DNA from: Mycolicibacterium sp. | GTDB taxonomy: Bacteria > Actinomycetota > Actinomycetes > Mycobacteriales > Mycobacteriaceae | Length of the DNA stretch: 32,218 nucleotides | Reading direction: 5' to 3' | NCBI GenBank assembly: GCA_030666145.1 | Contig: DAOUYK010000007.1 | Span: 1-32,218 of the forward strand | In this document: one piece after another, positions 20,531 to 29,400 of the stretch | How the letters are laid out: each line of letters starts with the position of its first letter | Numbering within the stretch: position 1 is the first letter of the stretch | The notes under the pieces: model-generated | The model's input: the letters and a program-made list of their open reading frames with translations, nothing else | Told to the model about the DNA's origin: nothing | Databases searched by the model: none | Translations under genes and position numbers: made by a program

Positions 20531-21367
20531 TCAGCCCAGGGGGTTGACGCCGTTGAGTAGGACCCAGATCGCGACACCGGCGCCCACACCCAGGACAAGC
20601 GCAGCGGTCGATCCGATAAAGGGCCGACGAGCCCATCCCCGACCGGCGTCCAGGCCGTAACGCCCCGGGCCGATCAGCACGATGGCCGCCACCACGCACA
20701 GCAGCACCAGCCCGTTCTGATGTCCATCGGTCAGAAAGGCCGACAGCCGGGCGTCGTTGCGAGCATCCACCACTTGGGCCAGAATCGCCGGGACCAAATA
20801 TGCCAAAGTGCCCGCGGCCGCGATGGGCGTAAACAGACCGAGCATCAGCAGCACCCCGGCAGCGATCAAACCGCCGGCACCGACATAGCTCAGGACGTCG
20901 GCGTTGCGGAAGCCCACGTCGGTCAGGTACTCCCGGAAGCCGCTGAGTCCTTCGCCACCCCACCAGCCGAACATTTTCTGCAGGCCGTTGCTGATGAGCA
21001 GGGCGCCGACGGCGACCCGCAGCAACAACAAGCCGAGGTCCTGGGTGCCCCTGCGGTCCAGGTCGCCGAAGTGGTCGCGATCGCTGACCGGAACCTCGGA
21101 CGGAGCCGCCGGAGAGCCGTACGCGCCTGCCGCCAGACCTGTGCCGGCCTGCACGTATGGAAGCGGCTCAGGATCATTCAACAGTCCGAACGACTGCTCG
21201 CTCACCGGCTTGTCCGAGTCGTGCCGTGGGATAGCGGTGGTCTCGAAATCAGCGCCGTAGTTTGCTGACGGGACATCGTCTTCAGGGTCCACCAGGCTCG
21301 CCGAGGCAGGCCGGCCACCCGAATCGTCGGGCCGCTGCCAGGATTGTGGGTCTTGGGGACTCGTCAC
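20531..21367 (-). CDS. DoxX-family membrane protein (Rv3005c type)
   Basis: The 278-residue protein has a polar, Pro/Asp-rich N-terminal region (about 1-105) followed by four or five membrane helices. The DoxX signature begins DLGLLLLRVAVGALLISNGLQKMFGWWGGEGLSGFREYL (about 109-147), then GAGGLIAAGVLLMLGLFTPIAAAGTLAYLVPAI. In M. tuberculosis the orthologue works with SseA and SodA in a membrane oxidoreductase complex that resists oxidative stress; those partners are not in this window. The GTG start lies eight bases after a TACCCT -10 box, so the mRNA would have about one untranslated base. It is divergent from lppZ. Confidence 0.9.
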   Translation of the reverse strand: MTSPQDPQSWQRPDDSGGRPASASLVDPEDDVPSANYGADFETTAIPRHDSDKPVSEQSFGLLNDPEPLPYVQAGTGLAAGAYGSPAAPSEVPVSDRDHFGDLDRRGTQDLGLLLLRVAVGALLISNGLQKMFGWWGGEGLSGFREYLTDVGFRNADVLSYVGAGGLIAAGVLLMLGLFTPIAAAGTLAYLVPAILAQVVDARNDARLSAFLTDGHQNGLVLLCVVAAIVLIGPGRYGLDAGRGWARRPFIGSTAALVLGVGAGVAIWVLLNGVNPLG

Positions 21368-21374
21368 GAGTGCC

Positions 21375-21380
21375 AGGGTA
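21375..21380 (-). promoter_or_regulatory. -10 box of the DoxX gene, almost leaderless
   Basis: TACCCT on the reverse strand fits TANNNT and is seven bases from GTG 21367, predicting a one-base leader. Confidence 0.45.
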
Positions 21381-21489
21381 AGTGCTAGCGAGCCCCGAAT
21401 GGGGAATTAGCGCGGCGCGTTGAGCTGGTTGTAGTGGGCTCCGGCGGCATGCCCTGGGGAGCGCGTGGCGCGCAGCGCCCAGCAATCCG

Positions 21490-21495
21490 TAACCT
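21490..21495 (+). promoter_or_regulatory. lppZ: -10 box of lppZ, almost leaderless
   Basis: TAACCT fits TANNNT and is seven bases from ATG 21503, predicting a one-base leader. It helps to choose this ATG over the upstream start in the ORF track, which would begin before the promoter. Confidence 0.5.
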
Positions 21496-21502
21496 GGCCT
21501 GC

Positions 21503-22624
21503 ATGAGTCAGCGTCGGCCGCTAGAGCCAGTTGTGGTGCTGCTGTGCGTGGCATTGCTTGCTGGTGCCGGCTGCGCCCGATTCGATTCGGCGCAGTCACA
21601 ACCGTTCACCACCCAACCCAAGCTTGCGGCGGGGCCGACGTCGACGCCGCCCCCGCCGCCTCCGCTGCCCGCGAAACCGTTCCCCAAGGAGTGTCCAGCT
21701 CCCGGCGTTATGCAAGGCTGCCTGGAAAGCACCAGCGGCCTGGTCATGCTGCCCGACAGCAAGTCCGCGTTGGTGGCCGAGCGAACCACTGGCGCGGTCA
21801 AGCAGGTGTCGGTCCGCGCCGAGCCTTTCGTCAATACGGTGATTCCGGTCGACCCCAGCGGCGACGGCGGACTGATGGACATCATCCTGTCCCCGACCTA
21901 CCCCCAGGACCGGCTGATGTACGCCTACGTCAGCACGCCGACCGACAACCGCGTCATCCGGATCGCCGACGGCGATGTTCCCAAGCCGATCCTGACCGGC
22001 ATCCCGAAAGGCGCCAACGGCAACACCGGAGCGCTGATCTTCACCAGCCCGACAACGTTGGTGGTGCAGACCGGCGACGCCGGCGATCCCGGACTGGCAT
22101 CGGACCCCGCTTCGCTGGCCGGCAAGCTGCTGCGCATCGAGCAGCCGACCACGGTAGACCAGGCCCCCACGACGACGGCGCTGTCAGGTATGGGCACTGC
22201 CGGCGGCATGTGTATCGACCCTTCCGATGATGCGCTCTACATCGCCGACCGGACCCCGAGCGGCGATCGGTTACAGCGCATCAGCGAGGACTCGACGGTG
22301 TCGACGGTGTGGACCTGGCCCGATCGTCCCGGCGTCGCGGGCTGCGCCGCACTGGACGGCACGGTCTTGGTGAACCTCATCAACACCAAGCAGACCGTAG
22401 CCGTGCAAATAGACACCGATACCGGCGCGGTGACCGGAGACCCGGAGGTGGTCCGCGAGGACCGGCGCGGTCACGCCTGGGCGCTGGAGGTGTCCCCCGA
22501 TGGAAACATCTGGGGTGCGACCGTCAACAGAACGGCCGGGGACGCCGAGAAACTTGACGACGTGGTGTTCCCACTGTTCCCGAATGGTGGCGGTTTCCCG
22601 CGCGCCAACGATGACAAGACGTGA
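21503..22624 (+). CDS. lppZ: Lipoprotein LppZ, PQQ-glucose-dehydrogenase-like beta-propeller
   Basis: A 373-residue exported lipoprotein, the same length as M. tuberculosis LppZ (Rv3006). The signal peptide MSQRRPLEPVVVLLCVALLAGAGC ends at the lipidated Cys24, though Gly rather than Leu at -3 makes the lipobox imperfect. A Pro-rich linker (TSTPPPPPPLPAKPFP) leads to a propeller-like domain with GLMDIILSPTYPQDRLMYAYVSTPTDNRVIRI, ALIFTSPTTLVVQTGDAGDP and WALEVSPDGNIWGATVN, resembling soluble glucose/sorbosone dehydrogenases. Enzymatic activity is unproven. The start 23 codons inside the track ORF is chosen because it begins the signal peptide and follows a -10 box. It converges with the sensor kinase with no bases between stops. 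Confidence 0.94.
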   Translation: MSQRRPLEPVVVLLCVALLAGAGCARFDSAQSQPFTTQPKLAAGPTSTPPPPPPLPAKPFPKECPAPGVMQGCLESTSGLVMLPDSKSALVAERTTGAVKQVSVRAEPFVNTVIPVDPSGDGGLMDIILSPTYPQDRLMYAYVSTPTDNRVIRIADGDVPKPILTGIPKGANGNTGALIFTSPTTLVVQTGDAGDPGLASDPASLAGKLLRIEQPTTVDQAPTTTALSGMGTAGGMCIDPSDDALYIADRTPSGDRLQRISEDSTVSTVWTWPDRPGVAGCAALDGTVLVNLINTKQTVAVQIDTDTGAVTGDPEVVREDRRGHAWALEVSPDGNIWGATVNRTAGDAEKLDDVVFPLFPNGGGFPRANDDKT

Positions 22625-23980
22625 TCACGAACCCCGCAGGCGCAGCATCAGCCGGGTGCCCCCCAGGGGACTGACTTCAAGCGCAGCTACACCGCCGTGG
22701 ATCTCTGCCTGCTGAGCGACCAGGGCCAGGCCCAGGCCCGACCCTAACCTCGACGCGGTGGTGCCGCGGTGGAAGCGCTCGAACACCGCGACACGTTCGT
22801 CCTCAGGCACCCCGGATCCGTTGTCGTCGACTGCGATCTCGACTCCCTCTGACGAACTGACAACACTGAGCCGAACCTGTGTCGCCCCGCCATGTTTGAC
22901 GGCGTTGGCTATGGCGTTGTCGATGACGAGCCGCAGCCCCGCGGGCATCCCGAGCATCAGAACACTCGTCGATGACGCTAGCGACACATCCAGTCCGGGG
23001 TAGTTGTGCGTCGCGTCGTGGGCCGCGCGATCGAGCAGTTCAGCGACGTCGACGGGGACGAAGTCGTCCACAGTGGTCAACTCCCCCTGCGCCAGCCGCT
23101 CCAACGCAGTCAGCGTCGCCTCGATCCGGGTCTGCGTACGCATCACGTCGCTGATCACCTCTTTGCGCTGCTCGACGCCCAGGTCGAGAGTCGACAGCAC
23201 CTCAAGGTTGGTGCGCATGGCCGTTAGGGGCATGCGCAGCTCATGGGATGCCACGGCCGCGAAGTCGCGCGCCGATTCGAGCGCCTCCCGGGTGCGCTGT
23301 TGCTCGTCACCGACCCGAGCGAGCATGCCCTCCACCGCTTCGGAGATCTCTACCGCCTCCCATACCCCGCGCACCTGCAGTTCATCGGGATTGGACTGCG
23401 CGTTGATGGCACGTGCCTGTTGAGCGAGCAGCCGGAAAGGGTTGACCATGATCAGCCCGATCAACCAACCGATGAGCAGGGTCCCCACGATCACCCCGGC
23501 ACAAATCCAGAACACCCGCCAGTGCAGTGAATCGATGCGGGCCTGCGTTTCGGCGAGCGGCGCTCCGAGCGCGATGGACGCGCTGCCGGTGGTAATTGTG
23601 CGGACGCGGTACTCGACGCCGTCGATCGAGGTATCGGCGTACCCGGCGGCAAGCTCGGGCAACACGACATCAGCTGGGATCGAGACCGTCGTGCCACCGA
23701 ACCGGGCGGTTCGCACCAAGCCGCCCTCAGTGGGCTCGGGGCCGATTCCGTCCCGCGCGCTGCGCAGCAGGGTGTTGACGTCACCAAGGCTCGACAGCGA
23801 GTCGAGTCGCTGGTCGAGCCGATCGTACTGGTCGGTGGTGACGCCCACCCACACCCACACACCGAGGATGAGCACCAGGACGATCACGCCCAGCTGAGCG
23901 AGGGTGACGAGCGACCGCAACGACAGCAGCCGAAGCGGATGCTGCAAGATTCGGAATACGAGGTCCTGGAGTCGCGTCAT
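22625..23980 (-). CDS. PrrB-like sensor histidine kinase without adjacent regulator
   Basis: A 451-residue membrane sensor kinase. Helix 1 (about 25-47) and helix 2 (about 157-179) enclose an extracytoplasmic domain of about 110 residues; then come a HAMP linker (PFRLLAQQARAINAQ), the HisKA domain with phospho-accepting His246 in ASHELRMPLTAMRTNLEVL, and the ATPase domain with N box NAIANAVKHGG, G1 DDNGSGVP and G2 GSGLGLALV. The extended HisKA region and end closely resemble mycobacterial PrrB (M. tuberculosis Rv0902c), but the sensor domain differs. No response regulator lies nearby: gatB is directly upstream (41 bases) and lppZ is convergent. I recall an unrelated oxidoreductase (Rv3007c) at this place in M. 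tuberculosis. All catalytic motifs are intact, so it is probably active. Confidence 0.92.
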   Translation of the reverse strand: MTRLQDLVFRILQHPLRLLSLRSLVTLAQLGVIVLVLILGVWVWVGVTTDQYDRLDQRLDSLSSLGDVNTLLRSARDGIGPEPTEGGLVRTARFGGTTVSIPADVVLPELAAGYADTSIDGVEYRVRTITTGSASIALGAPLAETQARIDSLHWRVFWICAGVIVGTLLIGWLIGLIMVNPFRLLAQQARAINAQSNPDELQVRGVWEAVEISEAVEGMLARVGDEQQRTREALESARDFAAVASHELRMPLTAMRTNLEVLSTLDLGVEQRKEVISDVMRTQTRIEATLTALERLAQGELTTVDDFVPVDVAELLDRAAHDATHNYPGLDVSLASSTSVLMLGMPAGLRLVIDNAIANAVKHGGATQVRLSVVSSSEGVEIAVDDNGSGVPEDERVAVFERFHRGTTASRLGSGLGLALVAQQAEIHGGVAALEVSPLGGTRLMLRLRGS

Positions 23981-24021
23981 CGGTTCTGCGCCCGCTTATC
24001 TTCGAGAATGCTGCTCATCTT

Positions 24022-25527
24022 TCAGCTACAGGCGGCCATGATGAGTTCGCGCACGCGCGCGGCGTCGGCCTGGCCCTTGGTCGCTTTCATCACGGCTCCG
24101 ACGATCGCGCCGGCAGCCTGGACCTTGCCGCCGCGAATCTTCTCGGCGATGTCGGGGTTGGCCGCCAGCGCGTCGTCGACGGCGGCCTGAATCAACGAAT
24201 CGTCGCGCACCACGGCCAATCCGCGGTCGGTCATCACCTGCTCGGGGTCGCCCTCACCGGCGAGCACACCCTCGACTACCTGGCGGGCAAGTTTGTTGGA
24301 CAACTTGCCGTCGTCAACGAGCCTGACCACCGCGGCGACCTGGGCCGGGGTGATCGCCAAATCGGGCACCGCAACCCCGATCTCATTGGCTTTTTGTGCC
24401 AGGAAGTTTCCCCACCAGGCCTTCGCTTTGTCGCTCGACGCACCGTGGTCGACGGTCTCTGCGATCAGTTCGATCGCACCTATATTGACGAGGTCGCGCA
24501 TAACCTCGTCAGATATGCCCCAGTCCTGCTGAATTCGCTTGCGTGACAACCACGGAAGTTCAGGGATGGTCTGACGGAGCTCCTCGACGTACTCAGCACC
24601 GGGGGCTACCGGTTCCAGATCCGGCTCCGGGAAGTACCGGTAGTCCTGCGCAGTCTCCTTGCTGCGTCCGGCTGAGGTGTAACCGTCCTCGTGGAAATGC
24701 CGAGTCTCCTGCAGAATGGAACCGCCAGAGGTCAGCACCGCGGCCTGCCGCCGCATCTCATAGCGCACCGCCACCTCCACGCTCTTGAGCGAGTTGACGT
24801 TCTTGGTCTCTGTGCGGGTGCCGAACTCCGCCTGTCCGATCGGCTTGAGGGAGACGTTCGAATCGCATCTCATCGAACCCTGATCCATCCGTACATCGGA
24901 TACACCTAAGCCGCGCAACAGATCTCGCAGCGCCGTCACGTAGGCACGCGCGATCTCCGGGGCCCGATCAGCCGTACCCTCGATGGGCTTGGTGACGATC
25001 TCGATGAGCGGCACCCCTGCCCGGTTGTAATCGATCAGCGAGGTCGTTGCCCCCGCGATACGCCCGGTCTCACTGCCCAGGTGGGTCAGCTTTCCGGTGT
25101 CCTCCTCCATGTGTGCCCGCTCGATCTCGACCCGCCACGTCGTGCCGTCGTCCAGTGGTACCTCGAGGTGACCGTTGATCGCGATGGGTTCATCGTACTG
25201 CGAAATCTGGTAGTTCTTGGGCATGTCCGGATAGAAGTAGTTCTTTCTGGCGAACCGGCACCACCCCACGATGTCGCAGTTCAGCGCCAGGCCGATTCTG
25301 ATGGCCGACTCAACGGCGACCTGGTTGAGCACCGGCAGCGAGCCGGGCAAACCCAGACAGACCGCGCACACCAAGGTGTTGGGGTCGGCGCCGAACCTGT
25401 TGGCACACCCGCAGAACATCTTGGTCTGTGTCGAGAGTTCGACGTGGACCTCCAACCCCAGCACCGGGTCGTACTTCGCGAGGACTTCCTCGTAGTCGAG
25501 CAGGTCAGCAGTTGTTGCAACACTCAT
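24022..25527 (-). CDS. gatB: Asp/Glu-tRNA amidotransferase subunit B
   Basis: GatB is the kinase/transamidase subunit of GatCAB. It activates Glu-tRNA-Gln with ATP and amidates it with ammonia channelled from GatA. The 501 residues are full length: the N-terminal catalytic cradle starts [23 protein letters not shown], followed by [28 protein letters not shown] and [12 protein letters not shown], and the C-terminal helical/YqeY tail (about 350-500) contacts the tRNA. The ATG is in an ATGA overlap with the stop of the pfkA remnant, so it is separated from gatA by only 149 bases. In M. tuberculosis an intact pfkA stands between the two. Confidence 0.97.
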   Translation of the reverse strand: MSVATTADLLDYEEVLAKYDPVLGLEVHVELSTQTKMFCGCANRFGADPNTLVCAVCLGLPGSLPVLNQVAVESAIRIGLALNCDIVGWCRFARKNYFYPDMPKNYQISQYDEPIAINGHLEVPLDDGTTWRVEIERAHMEEDTGKLTHLGSETGRIAGATTSLIDYNRAGVPLIEIVTKPIEGTADRAPEIARAYVTALRDLLRGLGVSDVRMDQGSMRCDSNVSLKPIGQAEFGTRTETKNVNSLKSVEVAVRYEMRRQAAVLTSGGSILQETRHFHEDGYTSAGRSKETAQDYRYFPEPDLEPVAPGAEYVEELRQTIPELPWLSRKRIQQDWGISDEVMRDLVNIGAIELIAETVDHGASSDKAKAWWGNFLAQKANEIGVAVPDLAITPAQVAAVVRLVDDGKLSNKLARQVVEGVLAGEGDPEQVMTDRGLAVVRDDSLIQAAVDDALAANPDIAEKIRGGKVQAAGAIVGAVMKATKGQADAARVRELIMAACS

Positions 25528-25676
25528 GATTCGAATCCTATTAGCATTACCGGTGGATGTGACTCGGCGGCGCTGTGCCGCCCGTCGATGGAATAGATAG
25601 CAGCGTGCAACGCGGTGTCATGGCCGAAAGTCATTTCCGTGCAGTCGATGTCGTTGCCGATTGTCTTAGCCACCGG
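25524..25676 (-). pseudogene. pfkA: Remnant of ATP-dependent 6-phosphofructokinase pfkA
   Basis: Between gatA and gatB the reverse strand reads PVAKTIGNDIDC, then [23 protein letters not shown] and PPVML. This aligns with the middle of mycobacterial Pfk[23 protein letters not shown]...AIDRLHSTAESHERVML, including the active-site loop. Only about 45 of roughly 343 codons remain. The upstream part of the gene (including the GGGDCPGLNAVIR nucleotide motif) and the whole C-terminal half are gone. The first Asp of the catalytic TIDND is Gly here. The fragment is still an open frame: GTG 25673 to TGA 25524 is 49 codons, the TGA overlaps the gatB ATG, and the same frame continues directly from the gatA stop. 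The order gatA-pfkA-gatB matches M. tuberculosis, so this is a decayed original gene, not an insertion. Confidence 0.9.
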
Positions 25677-27158
25677 CTACAGCGCAGCCGGCAGAGGACC
25701 ACGTGCGGCCTCGTAGGCCGCGCCCACCCGATAAAGCCGGTCATCGGTCAGCGCCGGCGCCATGATCTGCAACCCAACCGGCAGGCTGTCGTCCTCCGAA
25801 AGGCCCGCCGGCACCGACAGTCCGCAGTGGCCCGCCAAGTTCAGCGGCAACGTACACAGGTCGAACAGATACATCGACAAGGGGTCGTCGACCTTCTCGC
25901 CCAGCCGAAACGCCGTCGTCGGCGTCGTCGGCGATACCAGAACGTCCACGCTGCGGTAGGCCTCGTCGAGGTCGCGCGCGATCAAGGTGCGCACCTTCTG
26001 GGCCTGGTTGTAGTAGGCGTCGTAATAGCCGGCTGACAACGCGTAAGCGCCGATCATGATTCGACGCTTGACCTCGGCACCGAAACCGGCAGCGCGGGTC
26101 AGCGCCATCACCTCTTCGACGCTGTGGGTGCCGTCGTCCCCAACCCGAATGCCGTAGCGCATCCCGTCGAACTTCGCCAGGTTCGACGACACCTCCGACG
26201 GCAAGATCAGGTAGTACGCGGGCAGCGAGTAATCAATGTGCGGGCAATTGACCTCGCGGACCTCTGCACCGAGCGCGGTCAGCTGATCAACCGCGGCATT
26301 GAAGGATTCCAGCACCCCCGACTGGTAACCCTCGCCGCTGCGCAGCTGCTTGATCACCCCGACCTTCACACCGGCCAGATCACCCGTCGCGCCCGCCCTC
26401 GCTGCGCCGACGATGTCGGGCACGGCTGCGCCGACTGATGTCGAATCGCATGGGTCGTGCCCAGCGATGACCGCGTGCAGCAGCGCGGTATCTAGCACCG
26501 TGCGCGCGCACGGCCCGCCCTGATCCAGCGATGAAGCGCAGGCGATCAGACCGTACCGGGACACCGTGCCGTAAGTGGGTTTCACGCCGACGGTTGCGGT
26601 CAGTGCGGCCGGCTGACGAATAGACCCACCGGTGTCGGAACCAATGGCCAACGGGGCTTGGAAAGCGGCCAGCGCGGCCGCGCTACCGCCGCCCGACCCG
26701 CCGGGCACGCGGTCGAGGTTCCAGGGGTTGCGGGTGGGCCCAAACGCGGAGTTCTCGGTTGACGACCCCATCGCGAACTCGTCCATGTTGGTCTTGCCGA
26801 GGATTGGGATGCCTGCCGCGCGCAGCCGTGCAGTCACGGTGGCGTCGTAGGGCGACATCCAGCCCTCGAGGATTTTCGAACCGCATGTGGTGGGCATGTC
26901 GGTGGTGGCGAACACATCCTTGAGTGCCAGCGGGACGCCGGCCAGCGGCGATGGTAGCGGCTCACTGGCGGCGACGGCGTCGTCGACAGCAGCCGCTGCC
27001 GCCAGCGCCTGATCCGCACCAACATGTAGGAAGGCATGGTATTCGCCGTCGGTGGCCGCGATCTGGTCTAGACAGGCCTGCGTCACCTCAGTCGAGGACA
27101 CTTCCCCAGCAGCGATCTTGGCACTCAGCGTGGCCGCGTCCAGCCTGGTCAGGTTCAT
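25677..27158 (-). CDS. gatA: Asp/Glu-tRNA amidotransferase subunit A
   Basis: GatA is the amidase that releases ammonia from glutamine for GatB. The 493 residues carry the amidase signature with the Ser-cisSer-Lys triad: the lysine in [19 protein letters not shown], and the serines in [33 protein letters not shown]; the [23 protein letters not shown] stretch lies between. The C-terminus ends PAAL at a TAG and seems complete, though slightly different from what I recall for M. tuberculosis, perhaps trimmed when pfkA was lost. Its ATG overlaps the gatC stop as ATGA. Confidence 0.96.
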   Translation of the reverse strand: MNLTRLDAATLSAKIAAGEVSSTEVTQACLDQIAATDGEYHAFLHVGADQALAAAAAVDDAVAASEPLPSPLAGVPLALKDVFATTDMPTTCGSKILEGWMSPYDATVTARLRAAGIPILGKTNMDEFAMGSSTENSAFGPTRNPWNLDRVPGGSGGGSAAALAAFQAPLAIGSDTGGSIRQPAALTATVGVKPTYGTVSRYGLIACASSLDQGGPCARTVLDTALLHAVIAGHDPCDSTSVGAAVPDIVGAARAGATGDLAGVKVGVIKQLRSGEGYQSGVLESFNAAVDQLTALGAEVREVNCPHIDYSLPAYYLILPSEVSSNLAKFDGMRYGIRVGDDGTHSVEEVMALTRAAGFGAEVKRRIMIGAYALSAGYYDAYYNQAQKVRTLIARDLDEAYRSVDVLVSPTTPTTAFRLGEKVDDPLSMYLFDLCTLPLNLAGHCGLSVPAGLSEDDSLPVGLQIMAPALTDDRLYRVGAAYEAARGPLPAAL

Positions 27159-27454
27159 TCGGCTTCTCCCAGGATCCGTGGGACCGCGAACCGCTCATCT
27201 GCGGACTTCGGCGCTGCTGCCAGCGCCTGCTCCTGAGTCAGCGACGGCCGGGGTACGTCCGGCCGGAAGACGTTGACGTCTTTGAGCGGATTGTCCGTGG
27301 CCTCGACCCCGGTAACGTCGACCGCTTGGATCCGACTGACATGGCCAAGGATCGCGTCTAGCTGTCCGACGAAGCCGTCCAGCTCGCTGTCGGTGAGGGC
27401 AAGCCGGGCGAGGCGTGCCAAGTGAGCAACCTCGTCTCGAGAGATTTGTGACAC
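27155..27454 (-). CDS. gatC: Asp/Glu-tRNA amidotransferase subunit C
   Basis: GatC is the small subunit that wraps around GatA and stabilises the GatCAB complex. The protein of 99 residues starts [28 protein letters not shown] and holds the conserved [20 protein letters not shown]. The track ORF starts 14 codons earlier; GTG 27454 gives the family start and length and lies just after a TAGTCT -10 box. It is first in gatC-gatA-(pfkA remnant)-gatB. Its stop overlaps the gatA start. Confidence 0.95.
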   Translation of the reverse strand: MSQISRDEVAHLARLARLALTDSELDGFVGQLDAILGHVSRIQAVDVTGVEATDNPLKDVNVFRPDVPRPSLTQEQALAAAPKSADERFAVPRILGEAE

Positions 27455-27462
27455 GGCCACAA

Positions 27463-27490
27463 AGACTAGTTCAACCCCACCGTCGTTCAA
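27463..27490 (-). promoter_or_regulatory. gatC: gatCAB promoter with duplicated -35
   Basis: TAGTCT (27463-27468) on the reverse strand is preceded by TTGAAC (27485-27490) after 16 bases. Transcription would start near 27456, two bases before the gatC GTG. The TTGAAC lies in the second copy of a 16-base tandem repeat; the first copy places another TTGAAC directly against the -10 box. Confidence 0.55.
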
Positions 27491-27501
27491 CCCCACCGTC
27501 G
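27470..27501. repeat. 16-base tandem duplication between gatC and the ACT gene
   Basis: TTCAACCCCACCGTCG occurs twice in direct succession without mismatch (27470-27485 and 27486-27501), in the 89 bases between two divergent start codons. The perfect copies suggest a recent slippage event. Confidence 0.92.
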
Positions 27502-27543
27502 CACTCGCACCCGAGCCACCTGCCGGCCGCGCTCCGTGAAACA

Positions 27544-28212
27544 GTGTTGCCTGTGCCTTCGTATCTGCTACGGGTCAAGCTAGAGGACAGACCGGGCAGC
27601 CTCGGCGCATTGGCTGTGGCACTGGGCTCCGTGGGAGCCGACATCCTGTCCCTCGATGTGGTTGATCGGGCTGTGGGGCTCGCGGTCGACGACCTGGTGG
27701 TCGATCTGCCCCCCGGCGCCATGCCCGACACGCTCATCACCGCTGCCGAGAGGTTCAACGGTGTCTACGTCGACAGCATTCGACCACACACCGGGCTGCT
27801 CGAAGCCCACCGGGAACTGGAGTTGATCGACCACGTCGCCGCAGCGGAGGGCACCCTCCAGCGGCTCCAGGTGCTCGTCAACGAAGCCCCTAGAGTGCTG
27901 CGTGTCAGTTGGTGCACCGTCACCGAGCTCGCCGATTCCCGGCCACGGCGCGTGGTCGGCAGCTCGGGAGCGCCCGAAACTCATGCCGCCGATATGCCGT
28001 GGCTGCCGATCGATAGCGCGGAGGCGCTCGATGCCACCGCGAAGTGGGTACCGCAGGTGTGGCGCGACATGGACACGACGCTGGCCGCCGCGCCCCTGGG
28101 CGATATGCACACCGCTGTTGTGCTGGGACGCCCGGGCGGTCCTGAATTCCGGCCCAGCGAGGTGGCACGCCTGGGCTACCTGGCCGGGATCATCGCAACA
28201 ATCCTGCGCTGA
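27544..28212 (+). CDS. ACT-domain protein (Rv3013 type)
   Basis: A 222-residue cytoplasmic protein with an N-terminal ACT domain (about 5-75: [34 protein letters not shown]) that usually binds an amino acid. The C-terminal part ([64 protein letters not shown]) is typical of Rv3013 orthologues and has a GAF-like look, but I cannot assign it. No enzyme domain is seen, so a sensor or regulator of amino acid metabolism is an inference. The track ORF begins far upstream through the tandem repeat; GTG 27544 is preferred because the conserved protein begins there, with TTG 27547 and GTG 27553 as alternatives. It is divergent from gatCAB. Confidence 0.85.
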   Translation: MLPVPSYLLRVKLEDRPGSLGALAVALGSVGADILSLDVVDRAVGLAVDDLVVDLPPGAMPDTLITAAERFNGVYVDSIRPHTGLLEAHRELELIDHVAAAEGTLQRLQVLVNEAPRVLRVSWCTVTELADSRPRRVVGSSGAPETHAADMPWLPIDSAEALDATAKWVPQVWRDMDTTLAAAPLGDMHTAVVLGRPGGPEFRPSEVARLGYLAGIIATILR

Positions 28213-28263
28213 TTGCGCGACCTCGCGCCACATGCGCGCATCGTATCGCGTTGGGGGCCAAGA

Positions 28264-28836
28264 TCACCGGCCCATGATGGCTAACCCCCAACCGAGATGG
28301 CCGTGCCAAACGCTAGCGATACGCCCACCTTGCACTGCGGGTTTCGGATCTGAGATTGGGCCGCCGAGCGCGCGAATCGTGGCGACAGTCCCATCTAGGT
28401 CGCGCGACCACAGTGCAAGCCCGATCAGCGCCGGACGCTCGCCGGCGGAAACGACCTCGATGAAAGCCTTGCCCACCCGGAAAAAAGCCATCTCCGGCCC
28501 CTTCGGTCCGCGCGGATGAAAGCGTCGACGCGGCTCAATACCCAGGACCGCGGTGAGAGCCACGACGGCTGCGTCCAAGTCGTGCACCGTATAAACAATG
28601 TGATCGACGTGGGTCACTTCGTTTGGGTGCACTGCGCTGCCGGCCGCCGCGCGGCACACGGTATCCACCCCTAGAATTGCAGGTTCAGAACAGATTTCGT
28701 CGAAACCCCAGCCCCGCTCACCCAGGAGCTGGCAGCTCACCTGACCAATCTGAACGACGAAATCATCAACGGCAAATCCGAGCGCCGACCAGGCATGCTC
28801 GTCGCCGGGGACGCCAAGCCAGGTAAGAGTAGCCAT
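28264..28836 (-). CDS. VOC (glyoxalase/dioxygenase fold) protein
   Basis: A 190-residue protein of the vicinal oxygen chelate superfamily. The second half holds a recognisable module: THVDHIVYTVHDLDAAVVALTAVLGIEP with a possible metal-binding His, FRVGKAFIEVVSAGERP with a Glu in the usual place, and LALWSRDLDGTVATIRALGG. The first half (WLGVPGDEHAWSALGFAVDDFVVQIGQVSCQLLG) looks like a degenerate partner module. Substrate is unknown; members act on glyoxals, catechols, methylmalonyl-CoA or bind drugs. It is the last gene of a cassette behind the lipoprotein (53 bases). No strong ribosome binding site is seen. Confidence 0.82.
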   Translation of the reverse strand: MATLTWLGVPGDEHAWSALGFAVDDFVVQIGQVSCQLLGERGWGFDEICSEPAILGVDTVCRAAAGSAVHPNEVTHVDHIVYTVHDLDAAVVALTAVLGIEPRRRFHPRGPKGPEMAFFRVGKAFIEVVSAGERPALIGLALWSRDLDGTVATIRALGGPISDPKPAVQGGRIASVWHGHLGWGLAIMGR

Positions 28837-28889
28837 GACGACTCAACCCTAGCCGAACCACCGAACCCCAACAGTGAGCCTGCGCGGAA

Positions 28890-29375
28890 TCAGCCGGCGG
28901 CGCACCCGGAGATGAACAGCGCACCGGGGATGGTTGCATCGCCGGGGGCGGTAGTTGATGTGGGCATCGTTCCGCACACTTTTGCCTTGTCTTGCAGGAC
29001 CCAGAACTGGCCCTCCTGTTCAAAGACGAAAGAGGTGGGCGCACCCACGCCTGGGTCGCGCGAGTTGGCGAGGATGCCGGCGGTGACCGCCCATCCGTCG
29101 GCACAGAGGAGATCATCGATGGTGTAGACGTTCTCCGGGCCCAAGGCCTGCGCTGCTCCCGTCGCCGCCTCGGCAAGCTCGGCCTTGGTGCAGCTGGTCA
29201 TGCCACCAACAGTCGCGCGGTTCGAGGAGGTAATCGGTGAGGGAGGTGATGCTTCAGTGGATTCACCCGCCGGAGCGGGCGCATTGGGGCTGGAGGCGCA
29301 GGCGGCCGCCAGTCCCACTAGGGCGACAGCGAAGCTCATACCGATGGCGCGGGTCATGGATTTGGTGCGGGTCAT
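28890..29375 (-). CDS. Small secreted lipoprotein with four cysteines
   Basis: A 161-residue protein I cannot assign to a named family. The N-terminus is a signal peptide (MTRTKSMTRAIGMSFAVALVG) ending in LAAAC, a lipoprotein site at Cys26, followed by a Pro/Ser/Glu-rich linker. The mature domain (about 58-160) has cysteines at 62, 91, 134 and 158, enough for two disulfides: MTSCTKAELAEAA, LLCADGWAVTAG, DKAKVCGTM, FISGCAAG. FVFEQEGQFWVLQDK suggests a small beta fold, as in several mycobacterial secreted proteins of about this size. ATG 29375 has AGGAAG six bases away; the second Met at residue 7 arises from a repeat of catgacccgc. It is placed 25 bases after the cyclase gene, so it is probably in the same operon. 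Confidence 0.82.
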   Translation of the reverse strand: MTRTKSMTRAIGMSFAVALVGLAAACASSPNAPAPAGESTEASPPSPITSSNRATVGGMTSCTKAELAEAATGAAQALGPENVYTIDDLLCADGWAVTAGILANSRDPGVGAPTSFVFEQEGQFWVLQDKAKVCGTMPTSTTAPGDATIPGALFISGCAAG

Positions 29376-29400
29376 GGATTCTTCCTGTCGGGCGCGATTC

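Noticed and set aside
23977-24018. 13-codon mini-ORF (MSSILEDKRAQNR) between gatB and the sensor kinase, overlapping the kinase start as ATGA
   Set aside because: It could couple translation but is too short and lacks conservation evidence; kept only as a note.
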